From positions 62,001-126,000 of the forward strand of contig CASFDK010000044.1 of assembly GCA_949293415.1 (NCBI GenBank): 64,000 nt of DNA, written 5' to 3'. This stretch comes from an uncultured Verrucomicrobiota bacterium (lineage in GTDB: Bacteria > Verrucomicrobiota > Verrucomicrobiia > Opitutales > Intestinicryptomonadaceae). Positions 1 to 8,819 of the stretch are shown piece after piece (the first letter of the stretch is position 1; the number at the start of each line of letters is the position of its first letter). Under the pieces are notes generated by a model. That model worked only from the letters and a program-made list of their open reading frames with translations. It made no database searches and was not told where the DNA came from. Made by a program: the position numbers and the translations under genes.

Positions 1-1467
1 GAGGTCGAAGAAGTTTTCCTCGTTTTCCAAAAGTTTCAGTTTGAGCTTTGCAGGCGCAACCGTGCGCTTGATTGCCGAAAGGCGAATGACGCACAGCACA
101 TAGACCGTGAATTGAAGAACCAAAAACAGCCCCACGGCTGCCAATGTTGCGGAATCCGTTTCGAATTTCATAGTTTCCCCTTCGATAGTGTTCAGAACTT
201 TGTCAAATGCAAATTTTAATTCGGGCGCGGGAGCGTTTTCTATTTTGACCTTGAAGGCGTCGGGCTCGATGGCAAGAAAGAAGAAAAGCCCCACGACAGT
301 CCCCTCGAGAAGCCCGCGGACGAGTGCCAACGGCGAATACCAAGCGGACGTATCGCGGCGCGGTCTGAACAGGCGTATCAATCCGCGCGCCGAAGAATAA
401 CCGCCGACGAGCACAAGCAATATTTTCACGACTAGCATTCCTACGGGAAAATCCTTGGCAGCCGAACCGAGTCGTTCGCGGACGGGGTCGCAAACGGACG
501 CGAGCATTTTCATTGCGTATGAATCGCGGTAAATGGGTTTGTCGCGCCGAAGCAGAAATTTCAGCGAGCCGCTGCCGTTGATGTACGCAAAGGCAAAGTC
601 GCGCCACTCGGATTCGTCCGCAGATTCGAGATAGCGCGCGCAATCCGGCACATTGCCGAGCATAAGCACGCCAGCGGCAAAAGCGTTGCGCATATCGTCC
701 GACGGAGCTGCCGCATAGAGTCTGCCGAAATCGTATGCGTCGGAAAGCGACGAAAAGCGGGCGAAGAGCGTGCGCATTGAAGTCCAGTCGAAATTCTTGG
801 CGAGCACGAGCGCGCCTATGCAGAATTTTTCGAGCTTTTCCTTTTCGGCGGGGTCGCTTTTGATTTTTTCGAAAGTCGAAACGAAGTCGGTAAGAAAACC
901 CGTCGACATATCGCCCGACTGCGCCAACAACGCGCACGAAAGCAGGGCAGCCTCGAGCGGCGCGCCCGCCGACGTAAAGACGGGCGGCAGAAGCGTCGAG
1001 TTGAGCGAACGCAGCGAAATGAATTTTTTCACCGTCCCCGAACTGCTTTCCGAGAGAAATTCGAGCAGTTTTTTCCTGTTTTCGCCCAACGACAGAATTT
1101 CGTAGACCTTGCGGTTTTTTATTTTGGAATATTCGGGCGGAAGCGTCGAAAGATACGCACAAAAAAACGGTTCGTCGCCCCCCGAAACGCGCCAAGGCGG
1201 GTGTTCGGTGTAGACCGCCTCTATTGCGGGCGAGACGGAATCGAGCTCGGCTGCCGCCTCCGCGACGAGAACTGCGGACGAAAGTTTCGCGCCGTCAAGA
1301 AACACCCGCGCCAAGTCTATCGGCGAAGTCGTTCCCGCGCCCGCAGCGACAACGGCGGACTTGTCGGTTGCCACAAAATGGGCGGGAATCGCCGCGGCGG
1401 CAAGCAGCATTGCAAGCCCGAGCGCGAGCCTCAAAAGCGATGTCGTTATATTTGCGAATGTGCGCAT
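1..1467 (-). CDS. Hypothetical integral membrane protein, 3' end cut by window edge
   Basis: At least 489 codons are open on the minus strand and run off the left edge, so the C-terminus is missing. I place the start at the ATG preceded by GGGAGG about 10 bases upstream. The N-terminus has a hydrophobic stretch (LRLALGLAMLLAAAAIPAHF) that looks like a signal or anchor segment. A soluble, probably helical region follows, and then at least three hydrophobic segments near residues 335-355, 380-400 and 435-460. I do not recognise a family. It lies about 105 bases after the OlsF-like gene on the same strand and could be the last gene of that run. Coding is seen; function is unknown. Confidence 0.75.
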   Translation of the reverse strand, partial: MRTFANITTSLLRLALGLAMLLAAAAIPAHFVATDKSAVVAAGAGTTSPIDLARVFLDGAKLSSAVLVAEAAAELDSVSPAIEAVYTEHPPWRVSGGDEPFFCAYLSTLPPEYSKIKNRKVYEILSLGENRKKLLEFLSESSSGTVKKFISLRSLNSTLLPPVFTSAGAPLEAALLSCALLAQSGDMSTGFLTDFVSTFEKIKSDPAEKEKLEKFCIGALVLAKNFDWTSMRTLFARFSSLSDAYDFGRLYAAAPSDDMRNAFAAGVLMLGNVPDCARYLESADESEWRDFAFAYINGSGSLKFLLRRDKPIYRDSYAMKMLASVCDPVRERLGSAAKDFPVGMLVVKILLVLVGGYSSARGLIRLFRPRRDTSAWYSPLALVRGLLEGTVVGLFFFLAIEPDAFKVKIENAPAPELKFAFDKVLNTIEGETMKFETDSATLAAVGLFLVLQFTVYVLCVIRLSAIKRTVAPAKLKLKLLENEENFFDL

Positions 1468-1572
1468 TCGAATTTTTCCCTCCCGTAGATTTCGGAACAT
1501 TGCCGATTACCGCCAAACTGTTTAAGACGCGGCGCGGGCAAGTCAAGGCAAATGCCCTTTCCCCCTTGGCGG

Positions 1573-3489
1573 CTATTTTGACTGTTCCCCGTCGGCGGCG
1601 GTTTCGGACCGAGTCTGGGCGGATTTCAAACCGTGGTATTTGCAATACTCCTCGGTCTGTTTTTCGCCCATATACGACTTCATCAGCTTGGGATCAACCT
1701 TGAGCATATCCACCATAATAAGCCCGTCTATGCACGAGCCGAAGTCGGGGTCGACATTGAAGGCCAGCAGTTCTCCGTCGAGTTTTAGATAGTGTTTGAG
1801 CAGCGTCGGAATGCCCTTGTTGTCGATTTCTATTTCCGAAACGAGCGCGGAGATGTGGTCGATATTGTGCGCCCCCTCGAGCAGGGCTTTTTTGTCGACA
1901 TTCTTGAGCTTTACTTTCGGCGGTTTTTTGGGCTTTACGAATTTCGCAAGTTCCTCGGAGGTTTTGCGCTCGGTAAGGAACTGCACCATCAGGTCTTTCG
2001 AAATGGAATTGTAGTGCGTGCTGATGCTTACTGGTCCGTAGAGCGTGCGGTAGTGGGGATTGCGGTAGAGATACTCTCCTATACCGCGCCAGAGAATCGC
2101 AAGAGTTGAGCGTTTTTTCTGGTATTCGCTCGCGATGAACGACCGCCCCATTTCGAGCGCGGGGCTGATTCTGTCGATGAGTTCGCGCCGGATTTTAAAG
2201 AGCGTCGACGCGTAAAGCCCCTGTATGCCGAGCGAGTTCATAATTTTGTCCGTCCGCCCGATTCTGTATGCGCCCGCGATTTTCCTGTTTTCGGCGTCCC
2301 ACATAAACATATGCAGGTAGTATTGGTCGAACTCGTCGGTATCGACGCTCTTGCCCGAGCCTTCGCCGACTTCGCGGAAGGTCTTTTCCCTCAAACGCCC
2401 GATTTCCAGAAGAGTCCACGGAATCTGCCACGCCTCCGCGCAGTATACCGAAATTTTTTCGCCGCCTATCATACACGCCGACTCCGGCAGCGCGGCGATT
2501 TCCTTTTCCATCAGCTCGGGCGCAATCGGCAGAATCATCTCCTGCATTTCCCTGTGCATAATCGGAAAGATTTTTTCTATGCTGCGCTGAATAATCTGAA
2601 GCTGGGTCGGGTTCTGTTTTTCGCCCTTGTTATTGCGGCCGCCCAAAACATACGAATTTATGCGAAGCCACGATGTCAGTTCTTCGTCGGTCGGAAACTC
2701 GGGCAGTTTGCGCGCCGAGATAACGCCGCCGATACGCATTTTGATTTTGCGGCGGCAGGCAACGTAGAACATTTCGCGAATGAGAAGCAGCGTGCGCAGG
2801 CGCGGGTGAATCAGCCCAGCAAGATAGAAGAGCCACGAGTTGCGCCCGTGGAAATACACGGGCAGAATATTTGCGTTCGTGCGGCGCGCGATTTGGGCGA
2901 TATTCGTATTCCACTCGGGATCGCTTATGCAGCAGTCGCGCAGATGGATGTACGAAACCGTACCCGACGGGAACGTTCCGACGCATCCGCCCGATTTCAG
3001 CAGACGGATTGTCTCCTTCATCGCCGAAACGTTTTGCGAAGTCGCCGACTTGCCGCCAAACGGATTCACGCAGACGGAATACTCCTTGATTTCGGGCATT
3101 TTCGCCAGAAGACCGTTTAGAATGACCTTTGCATCGGAACGGGCCTTCAGCAAAACCGTGCCCATTATTATCCCGTCGATTCCGCCGAGCGGGTGGTTCG
3201 AGACGACTACGAGCGGCCCCGTTTTCGGGATTTTTGCAAAGTCTTCGTCGTCGATTTCGTAGCTTATGCCGATTGCCTTTATCGCCCGTTCGAAGAAATT
3301 TCCCGAAGTGTGTTTTTTCAGGAAGTCGTATGTGGAGTTGAGCTTTGTTATGCCCAGAAACCCCTCGAGCGGTTTTTGTACGAGTCCGTAAAGGCGGTTC
3401 AGATAACGGTTTTTGATGGACGATTTTACATCGACCACCTTGTATTCAATCTGTTCCTGCGAATCCATCTGCGGGTCGTATACTGGCAC
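1573..3489 (-). CDS. Bifunctional acyltransferase, OlsF-like (PlsC domain plus N-acyltransferase domain)
   Basis: The 638-residue protein joins two acyltransferase modules. The N-terminal part is a PlsC-type lysophospholipid acyltransferase with the NHx4D motif as NHPLGGID near residue 98 and an FPSGT motif near 172. The C-terminal part resembles the OlsB/GNAT-like N-acyltransferase fold (AYRIGRTDKI, ALEMGRSFI, then an LYGPVSIS segment). This order matches bifunctional OlsF, whose C-terminal half N-acylates ornithine and whose N-terminal half adds the second acyl chain; glycine-lipid enzymes are a close alternative. The start used is a GTG; an ATG seven codons downstream is equally possible, and neither has a clear ribosome site. 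It follows cimA by 15 bases. Substrate is inferred, not seen. Confidence 0.7.
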   Translation of the reverse strand: MPVYDPQMDSQEQIEYKVVDVKSSIKNRYLNRLYGLVQKPLEGFLGITKLNSTYDFLKKHTSGNFFERAIKAIGISYEIDDEDFAKIPKTGPLVVVSNHPLGGIDGIIMGTVLLKARSDAKVILNGLLAKMPEIKEYSVCVNPFGGKSATSQNVSAMKETIRLLKSGGCVGTFPSGTVSYIHLRDCCISDPEWNTNIAQIARRTNANILPVYFHGRNSWLFYLAGLIHPRLRTLLLIREMFYVACRRKIKMRIGGVISARKLPEFPTDEELTSWLRINSYVLGGRNNKGEKQNPTQLQIIQRSIEKIFPIMHREMQEMILPIAPELMEKEIAALPESACMIGGEKISVYCAEAWQIPWTLLEIGRLREKTFREVGEGSGKSVDTDEFDQYYLHMFMWDAENRKIAGAYRIGRTDKIMNSLGIQGLYASTLFKIRRELIDRISPALEMGRSFIASEYQKKRSTLAILWRGIGEYLYRNPHYRTLYGPVSISTHYNSISKDLMVQFLTERKTSEELAKFVKPKKPPKVKLKNVDKKALLEGAHNIDHISALVSEIEIDNKGIPTLLKHYLKLDGELLAFNVDPDFGSCIDGLIMVDMLKVDPKLMKSYMGEKQTEEYCKYHGLKSAQTRSETAADGEQSK

Positions 3490-3504
3490 AAAATCGGGCG
3501 AAAA

Positions 3505-5079
3505 TCAACCCTCTTCCGAAAGTTTGTATTCAACCGAGTCCTTAAGTGCCTCCCACGAAGCCACTATGATGTTGTCGGAAGCTCCAACCGTGCCCCAAAC
3601 GTTCTTCGCGTCGGTCGATTCGATTTGCACGCGCGTGACGGCGTTTGCGCCCGCGCCGCTGTCGATGATACGCACCTTGAAGTCGGAAAGTTCGATGTTC
3701 TTTATCTGCGGGAATTTTTTGACCAGTGCCTTGCGCAAAGCCAAGTCGAGCGCGGCAACGGGCCCGTGCGCCTCCGCCACGGTGTGCTCTATCGAACCGT
3801 CGATTTCAAGCTTTACCGTCGCCTCCGATTTCGTCGTGCGGGCAAACTCGTCGCGTTCGACAATCACCCTGTAGCCGCGAACCTTGAAGTGGTCGTTATG
3901 TTTTTTGAGGAATTTCGAAAGCAGAAGCTCGAACGACGCGTCGGCGGCTTCGTACTCGTAGCCTTTGAATTCGAGTTTTTTCAGCTCGTCCAAAAATTCG
4001 CCGATTATCGGGTCTTTCGAATTTACGTCCAAGCCCAAGTCGCGGGCTTTCATCATAACCGACGCCCTGCCCGACATATCGCTTACCAGAACGCGCGTGC
4101 GGTTGCCCACAAGCGACGGGTCTATGTGCTCGTAGCTACGTTTTACCTTGTTTGCGGCGTCCGCATGCACCCCTCCCTTGTGCGCGAACGAAGACGCTCC
4201 GACGTACGGCAGACGGGTATCGCTTCGCAGGTTCGCCATTTCGTCGAGGAACAGCGAGAGGTCGCGAAGTTTCGAAAGGTTCGGCCGGCAGTCGAGCGGG
4301 AAGCCGAGCTTTAAAACGAGGTTCGGAATTATCGAGCAGAGATTCGCATTGCCGTTGCGCTCGCCGAGCCCGTTGATTGTGCCCTGCACCATCGTCGCGC
4401 CGTTCAGAACGCCTTCGAGCGACACCGCAACGCCGAGCCCGCAGTCGTTATGGCAGTGTACACCGACGGGGATGTCGCCCATAAATTCGACGACTTTCGC
4501 CACGATTCCGCCGAACTCGCGTACCATCGTGCCGCCGTTTGTGTCGCAAAGGCAGACGAATTCCGCGCCGCCCTTTCGCGCGGCATCGAGCGTTGCGAGA
4601 GCGTATTCGGGGTTGTCCTTGTAGCCGTCGAAAAAGTGCTCGGCATCGTATATCACCTTGCGCCCGTGCTTTACCAGATACGAAACTGTCTCCTCAATCA
4701 TTTTGAGGTTTTCTTCGGCGGTCGTTTTTATCACCTCTTCGACGTGCAAAAGCCACGTTTTGCCGAAAATCGTGATATACGGCGTGTCGGCTTCAAGCAG
4801 CAACGCCACTTGATGGTCTTTGTCAACCGACGTATTCGCCCTGCGTGTCGAGCCGAACGCGGTTATTTTCGCGTGGTTGAGGTTGAGTTTTTTCGCCTGT
4901 TCGAAAAACGCCATATCGCGCGGGTTCGACCCCGGCCAGCCGCCCTCGATGAAGTCGAAGCCGAACTTATCCATCTTTTCGGCGAGTCTTAATTTTGCCG
5001 CAACGGAAAGCGAAACGCCTTCGCATTGTGTGCCGTCGCGCAGGGTTGTGTCGTATATGAAAATTTTCTTGTTGCCCAT
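3505..5079 (-). CDS. cimA: Citramalate synthase (LeuA/DRE-TIM family)
   Basis: CimA condenses pyruvate and acetyl-CoA to citramalate, the first step of the threonine-independent route to 2-oxobutyrate and isoleucine. The N-terminus carries the catalytic DTTLRDGTQCEG signature, followed by VHCHNDCGLG and the HKGGVHADA metal-site region. The C-terminal 120 residues form the LeuA-type allosteric/dimerisation domain. The long opening FIEGGWPGSNPRD is typical of the citramalate rather than the isopropylmalate branch. I chose the ATG preceded by AAAGGACA; an in-frame extension of 19 residues upstream has no such site. It lies downstream of threonine synthase and aspartokinase, so both sources of 2-oxobutyrate are encoded together. 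Confidence 0.9.
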   Translation of the reverse strand: MGNKKIFIYDTTLRDGTQCEGVSLSVAAKLRLAEKMDKFGFDFIEGGWPGSNPRDMAFFEQAKKLNLNHAKITAFGSTRRANTSVDKDHQVALLLEADTPYITIFGKTWLLHVEEVIKTTAEENLKMIEETVSYLVKHGRKVIYDAEHFFDGYKDNPEYALATLDAARKGGAEFVCLCDTNGGTMVREFGGIVAKVVEFMGDIPVGVHCHNDCGLGVAVSLEGVLNGATMVQGTINGLGERNGNANLCSIIPNLVLKLGFPLDCRPNLSKLRDLSLFLDEMANLRSDTRLPYVGASSFAHKGGVHADAANKVKRSYEHIDPSLVGNRTRVLVSDMSGRASVMMKARDLGLDVNSKDPIIGEFLDELKKLEFKGYEYEAADASFELLLSKFLKKHNDHFKVRGYRVIVERDEFARTTKSEATVKLEIDGSIEHTVAEAHGPVAALDLALRKALVKKFPQIKNIELSDFKVRIIDSGAGANAVTRVQIESTDAKNVWGTVGASDNIIVASWEALKDSVEYKLSEEG

Positions 5080-5198
5080 TTTTTTGTCCTTTCGAGTATT
5101 TGTCTTTACGGATTGCACTTCGGCAAACGCGCGCAAAACGGGCGCGTCCGCCGTACTGTAGGATTTACGAAACGCCCGCCCGCCTCCAATCGGACGGG

Positions 5199-6560
5199 CT
5201 ATCTAATGCCGCGCGACTGTATGTATGCGCGGATTACCGATTCGTCGGCGGCGGCGATTTCCTTGACGATTTTCCTGTCCAACAGACGTTCAAGCGATTC
5301 CGCAGTCGGATGGATGCCCAACACCGATTCTATCAGTTGCGGAAATTTCGCCGCGTGCGCCGTCGAGAGCACGATTTTCGTCGTGTTGCCCGAAATGTCC
5401 TTGAAAGCGCATGCCGTGTGCGGGTCGATAACCTTACCGTACTTTTTGTAGATTTCGACGATTGTCGTCGCGATTTCGCCGTCGGACATTCTCGAGGCGC
5501 AAAAGTCGTCCGCCCTGAAGTCTTCGAAAACCCATTTGCCGTCGCGCTTGAACGCCGACATAATCTCGCGGACTTTCGCGGTATCGCCGTTTGTGAAATA
5601 GTATATGAAGCGTTCGAAATTCGACGCCACTTGGATGTCCATCGACGGCGCGCAGCTCGGCGAAACCTCCGAAACTTCGTAGACACCCGAATTGAAGAGC
5701 CTGTAAAGGATGTCGTTTTGGTTTGTCGCAACCCTGAATTTCTTTACCGGCAAGCCCGCCTTGTGGGCAAGCCATCCCGCAAACACGTTGCCGAAATTGC
5801 CCGTGGGCACGATAAATTCGACATTGCCGCGCTTCTGCGCGGGCAGCTGCAGCCACGCGTAGATGTAGTAGACGCACTGGGCGAGGATTCGCGCAAGATT
5901 TATCGAATTTACCGCCGAAAGATTCCACTGCGCCTTGAAGTCCAAGTCGCCGAAAAGCGATTTCACTATCGACTGCGCGTCGTCGAACGTGCCGCGTATC
6001 GCAATCGGAAAGACGTTTTCCGCGCCCGTGCACGTCATTTGGCGTTCCTGAAGCGGCGAGATTCTGCCCTCGGGATACAGTATGAAAATGTTTACGTTCT
6101 TTTTGCCGAGCAGACCGTTGATTGCCGCGCTCCCCGTGTCGCCGCTTGTCGCGCCGAGGACGTTGATTTTCCTGCCGCTTTTCGACAGCAGATATTCATA
6201 CAAGCTTCCCACAAGTTGCAGCGCGAAATCTTTGAACGCCAAGGTCGGACCGTGGTAAAGTTCGAGCAGATAGAGGTCGTCGGAAAATTTTGTAAGCGGG
6301 GCTATGCGCGGGTCGTCGAACTTTGTGTACGATGCCGAAACGATTTCGCGCAAATCGGCTTCGGGGATGTCGGTTGCGAATATTTTGAGGAATTCGAAGC
6401 ACAGGTCGGCGTAAGAAAGCCCCTCCCACTCGGGCAGTTTGCCCGAGATGTCGGGAATCGACGCGGGAACGTACAAACCGCCGTCGGGTGCCAAACCCTC
6501 AGAAACGGCTTCAGAGAATCCGAGATTTTTACTTTGTCCACGTGTACTTGTGTATTCCAT
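5199..6560 (-). CDS. thrC: Threonine synthase
   Basis: This PLP enzyme converts O-phosphohomoserine to threonine. The N-terminus (YTSTRGQS) and the cofactor lysine in PTLAFKDFAL (about Lys110) are characteristic, as are GATSGDTGSAA and the glycine-rich VPTGNFGNVFAG that binds the PLP phosphate. The length of about 453 residues is normal for the fungal/enterobacterial-type subgroup. The canonical MEYTSTRG start is preferred over an upstream ATG five codons earlier. It sits between aspartokinase and citramalate synthase on one strand, about 100 bases after lysC, consistent with an Asp-family amino acid operon. Confidence 0.95.
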   Translation of the reverse strand: MEYTSTRGQSKNLGFSEAVSEGLAPDGGLYVPASIPDISGKLPEWEGLSYADLCFEFLKIFATDIPEADLREIVSASYTKFDDPRIAPLTKFSDDLYLLELYHGPTLAFKDFALQLVGSLYEYLLSKSGRKINVLGATSGDTGSAAINGLLGKKNVNIFILYPEGRISPLQERQMTCTGAENVFPIAIRGTFDDAQSIVKSLFGDLDFKAQWNLSAVNSINLARILAQCVYYIYAWLQLPAQKRGNVEFIVPTGNFGNVFAGWLAHKAGLPVKKFRVATNQNDILYRLFNSGVYEVSEVSPSCAPSMDIQVASNFERFIYYFTNGDTAKVREIMSAFKRDGKWVFEDFRADDFCASRMSDGEIATTIVEIYKKYGKVIDPHTACAFKDISGNTTKIVLSTAHAAKFPQLIESVLGIHPTAESLERLLDRKIVKEIAAADESVIRAYIQSRGIR

Positions 6561-6664
6561 ATTTCTTCGGCGCATCCCGCCGTATTGCGATTAAAACCGT
6601 GATAAAACCGAACCCCGCCGAGGGGGGTCGCCCCGCGTTCGGCGGCGGTTCGGTCGAATGAAAA

Positions 6665-7879
6665 CTACTTGTCGAGCGCGAATGCCGCGTGGAGCGCGTT
6701 CGCCGCAAGGTCTGCGTCTTCGAGCGAGATTCCGACCGAAATCTTGATTTCGCTTGTCGTGATAATCTGCACGTTGATGCTGTTTTCGGCGAGAGTCTGG
6801 AAGAACTTTGCCGCAACGCCGCTGTGCGAGCGCATTCCTGTGCCGATGACCGAAACTTTTGCGATGTCGCCCGTAATCGAAACCGTCGCGCCCTTTATGC
6901 CGTCGCAGTGTGCGCGGAGGACTTTTTCCGCCTTCGCCGCGTCGTCTTTCGATACCGTGAAGGTCAGGTTGGCCTTTCCGCCGCGTCCGACGTTCTGAAC
7001 AATCATATCCACCACGATGCCCGCTTCGCCCAATTCGCGGAAGATGTCCGCCGCCGTTCCGGGCTTGTCGGGTATGTCGCTTACGGTGACTTTCGTCTGG
7101 TTTCTGTCTATTGCAACGCCGCTGATTACGACGTCTTCCAATGAGGGTGCTTCCGATTTCACTATTGTTCCGGGTTCGTTGTTAAAGCTTGAGCGCACTT
7201 CGAAAACCACGTTGTGTTTCTGCGCAAATTCGACGCTCCTTGCCTGCATTACCTTCGAGCCGAGAGACGCCATTTCCAAAAGTTCTTCGTACGACATTTC
7301 GGGAATCTTGCGCGCGTTTTTCACCACGCGCGGGTCGGCGGTGTAAACGCCGCTTACGTCGGTGTAGATTTGGCAGACGTCCGCCTTGAGAGCCGCCGCC
7401 AATGCGATTGCCGAAAGGTCGCTGCCGCCGCGCCCGAGGGTCGAGACATTGCCGTGGCGGTCGATTCCCTGAAAACCCGCGACAATTACAACTTCGCCTC
7501 TGTCGAGGCACTCGCGGATGTCTCCGCCGGTGATTTCGACGATTCTTGCGCGCGTATGCGCGTCGTCGGTGATTATGCCCGCCTGTGCGCCCGTGCGCGA
7601 GACCGCCTTTACGCCGAGCGAGTGAAGAGCCATCGCCGTAAGGGCGATTGTTTCCTGTTCGCCGACGGCAAGAAGCATATCCATTTCGCGTTCGTCGGGT
7701 TCCGGCGAGAAGGTTTTTGCGCGAGCGATTAGCTCGTTCGTAACGCCGCTGCGGGCGGAGACGACGACGACAACCTGATTCCCGCCGTCTACGAAAGTCT
7801 TAATGCGTTTGGCGACGTTCAAAATCCTGCCGGTATCGCCGACAGACGTTCCGCCGTATTTCTGTACTATCAATGACAT
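6665..7879 (-). CDS. lysC: Aspartate kinase
   Basis: LysC phosphorylates aspartate, the committed step to lysine, threonine and methionine. The 404-residue protein begins with VQKYGGTSVGD, the ATP/aspartate-binding start of the amino-acid-kinase fold, and contains GFQGID and GRGGSDLSA. Two ACT domains fill roughly residues 265-404, so feedback regulation by lysine and/or threonine is expected. The single-function form (no homoserine dehydrogenase fused) is seen. It is the first gene of the lysC-thrC-cimA run; a terminator-like hairpin separates it from the histidinol phosphatase gene upstream. Confidence 0.95.
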   Translation of the reverse strand: MSLIVQKYGGTSVGDTGRILNVAKRIKTFVDGGNQVVVVVSARSGVTNELIARAKTFSPEPDEREMDMLLAVGEQETIALTAMALHSLGVKAVSRTGAQAGIITDDAHTRARIVEITGGDIRECLDRGEVVIVAGFQGIDRHGNVSTLGRGGSDLSAIALAAALKADVCQIYTDVSGVYTADPRVVKNARKIPEMSYEELLEMASLGSKVMQARSVEFAQKHNVVFEVRSSFNNEPGTIVKSEAPSLEDVVISGVAIDRNQTKVTVSDIPDKPGTAADIFRELGEAGIVVDMIVQNVGRGGKANLTFTVSKDDAAKAEKVLRAHCDGIKGATVSITGDIAKVSVIGTGMRSHSGVAAKFFQTLAENSINVQIITTSEIKISVGISLEDADLAANALHAAFALDK

Positions 7880-7901
7880 ATATTTGCCTGTTTACGCGCT
7901 A

Positions 7902-7907
7902 TTTATA
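7902..7907 (-). promoter_or_regulatory. Candidate -10 element for lysC
   Basis: TATAAA on the minus strand lies about 22 bases before the lysC start, within an AT-rich stretch that follows the upstream gene's terminator. No good -35 hexamer is at 17 bases, so this is only a position-supported suggestion. Confidence 0.3.
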
Positions 7908-7916
7908 CGCTCTCGT

Positions 7917-7957
7917 TAAAAATATTAAGCGGAGAGGATGACACATCCGCCCGCTTA
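7917..7957 (-). terminator. Rho-independent terminator after the histidinol phosphatase gene
   Basis: On the minus strand the sequence TAAGCGG pairs with CCGCTTA, with an inner GGATG-TGT-CATCC stem, and a T-rich tract (ATATTTTTAA) follows. It lies between the histidinol phosphatase stop and lysC and probably separates the two transcription units. Confidence 0.65.
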
Positions 7958-8011
7958 GTCAACACTTTATATGCAACGCTACTACCCGATTTTTCTTTAG
8001 GCTGCACGCCC

Positions 8012-8782
8012 CTACTCTTCGGGGTTGAGCGTTTTCAGCACTTGGGCGTGCAGTTCGGGAGTGCACGAGGCAATCAGACCGTCCTTGCCGATATTGTCGC
8101 CGCCGTGCCAGTCGCTGAAAGCCGCACCGCAGCCGCGCAGGGCGGGCAGGATTGCGGTAAGGTCCCACACTTCCAGTATTGCGTCGCACATAACGTGCGC
8201 CAAGCCGCGGCAGACGAGCATATAACCGTAGCAGTCGCCCCAAGTTCTGGCAATCGCCGCCTCCCTTTCGAGAGCCGCCCAGCCCTTTTCCGAATGCAGG
8301 TTGCGGCAATATCGGCTGTCGGAGGTCAGCAGGGTTATCGATTTTGTGTCGGTCTTTTTCGACGGATTGACTTGCACGCCGTTGAAAAGGCACGTTTTGC
8401 AGTCGCCCACGATTCGCTCTTTGAGAATCGGCTGGTTGATTAGCCCGAGAATCGGCTCGCCGCGAAAGCGAAGCCCGATAAGCGTGCCGAAAAGCGGCAC
8501 TCCCGAAATGAACGATTTCGTTCCGTCGATGGGATCGAGCACCCACTGGAATTCGGAATCTTCGTTGACGTTGCCGAATTCCTCGCCGATTATTCCGTGG
8601 TTCGGAAATTTTTTCCGAATTGCCTCGCGCAACATAAGCTCCGTATTGCGGTCTATTTCGGTTACGGGGGATGCGTCTTTTTTCAAATCTACGTGGATTT
8701 TTTTGCCGAAATTTGCGGCTATGTACCCGCCGCTCTTGTCCGCCATTTCGTTAATAAAAATCTTGAAACTTTCGATATCCAT
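8012..8782 (-). CDS. hisN: Histidinol-phosphatase, inositol monophosphatase family
   Basis: The 256-residue protein has the IMPase metal sites: GEEFG near residue 66-70, DPIDGTKSFISG near 83-94 and EVWDLTA in the C-terminal part. The stretch ISGVPLFGTLIGL and the following LGLINQP are characteristic of the HisN branch, which removes phosphate from histidinol phosphate. Other IMPase activities (inositol or nucleotide phosphates) cannot be excluded by sequence alone. The start is the first ATG that begins the conserved domain; longer in-frame extensions run antisense into the divergent exonuclease gene and are not credible. Only 37 bases separate the two divergent starts. hisA lies elsewhere in the window. 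Confidence 0.8.
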   Translation of the reverse strand: MDIESFKIFINEMADKSGGYIAANFGKKIHVDLKKDASPVTEIDRNTELMLREAIRKKFPNHGIIGEEFGNVNEDSEFQWVLDPIDGTKSFISGVPLFGTLIGLRFRGEPILGLINQPILKERIVGDCKTCLFNGVQVNPSKKTDTKSITLLTSDSRYCRNLHSEKGWAALEREAAIARTWGDCYGYMLVCRGLAHVMCDAILEVWDLTAILPALRGCGAAFSDWHGGDNIGKDGLIASCTPELHAQVLKTLNPEE

Positions 8783-8819
8783 AGCACTAATATTTTCAAA
8801 GCGCGGACGTTTTCGCAAG

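Noticed and set aside
203-1195. Minus-strand frame of 330 codons
   Set aside because: It is a different frame inside the edge-cut membrane protein gene; the credible frame has hydrophobic segments and a ribosome site, this one is Arg-rich and featureless.
6597-6660. GC-rich inverted repeat between lysC and thrC as a terminator
   Set aside because: Pairing is imperfect and there is no T-tract; genes on both sides look like one operon.
7880-8011. Possible lysine riboswitch before lysC
   Set aside because: The interval is only about 130 bases, its single clear hairpin is best explained as a terminator, and the conserved lysine riboswitch core is not seen.
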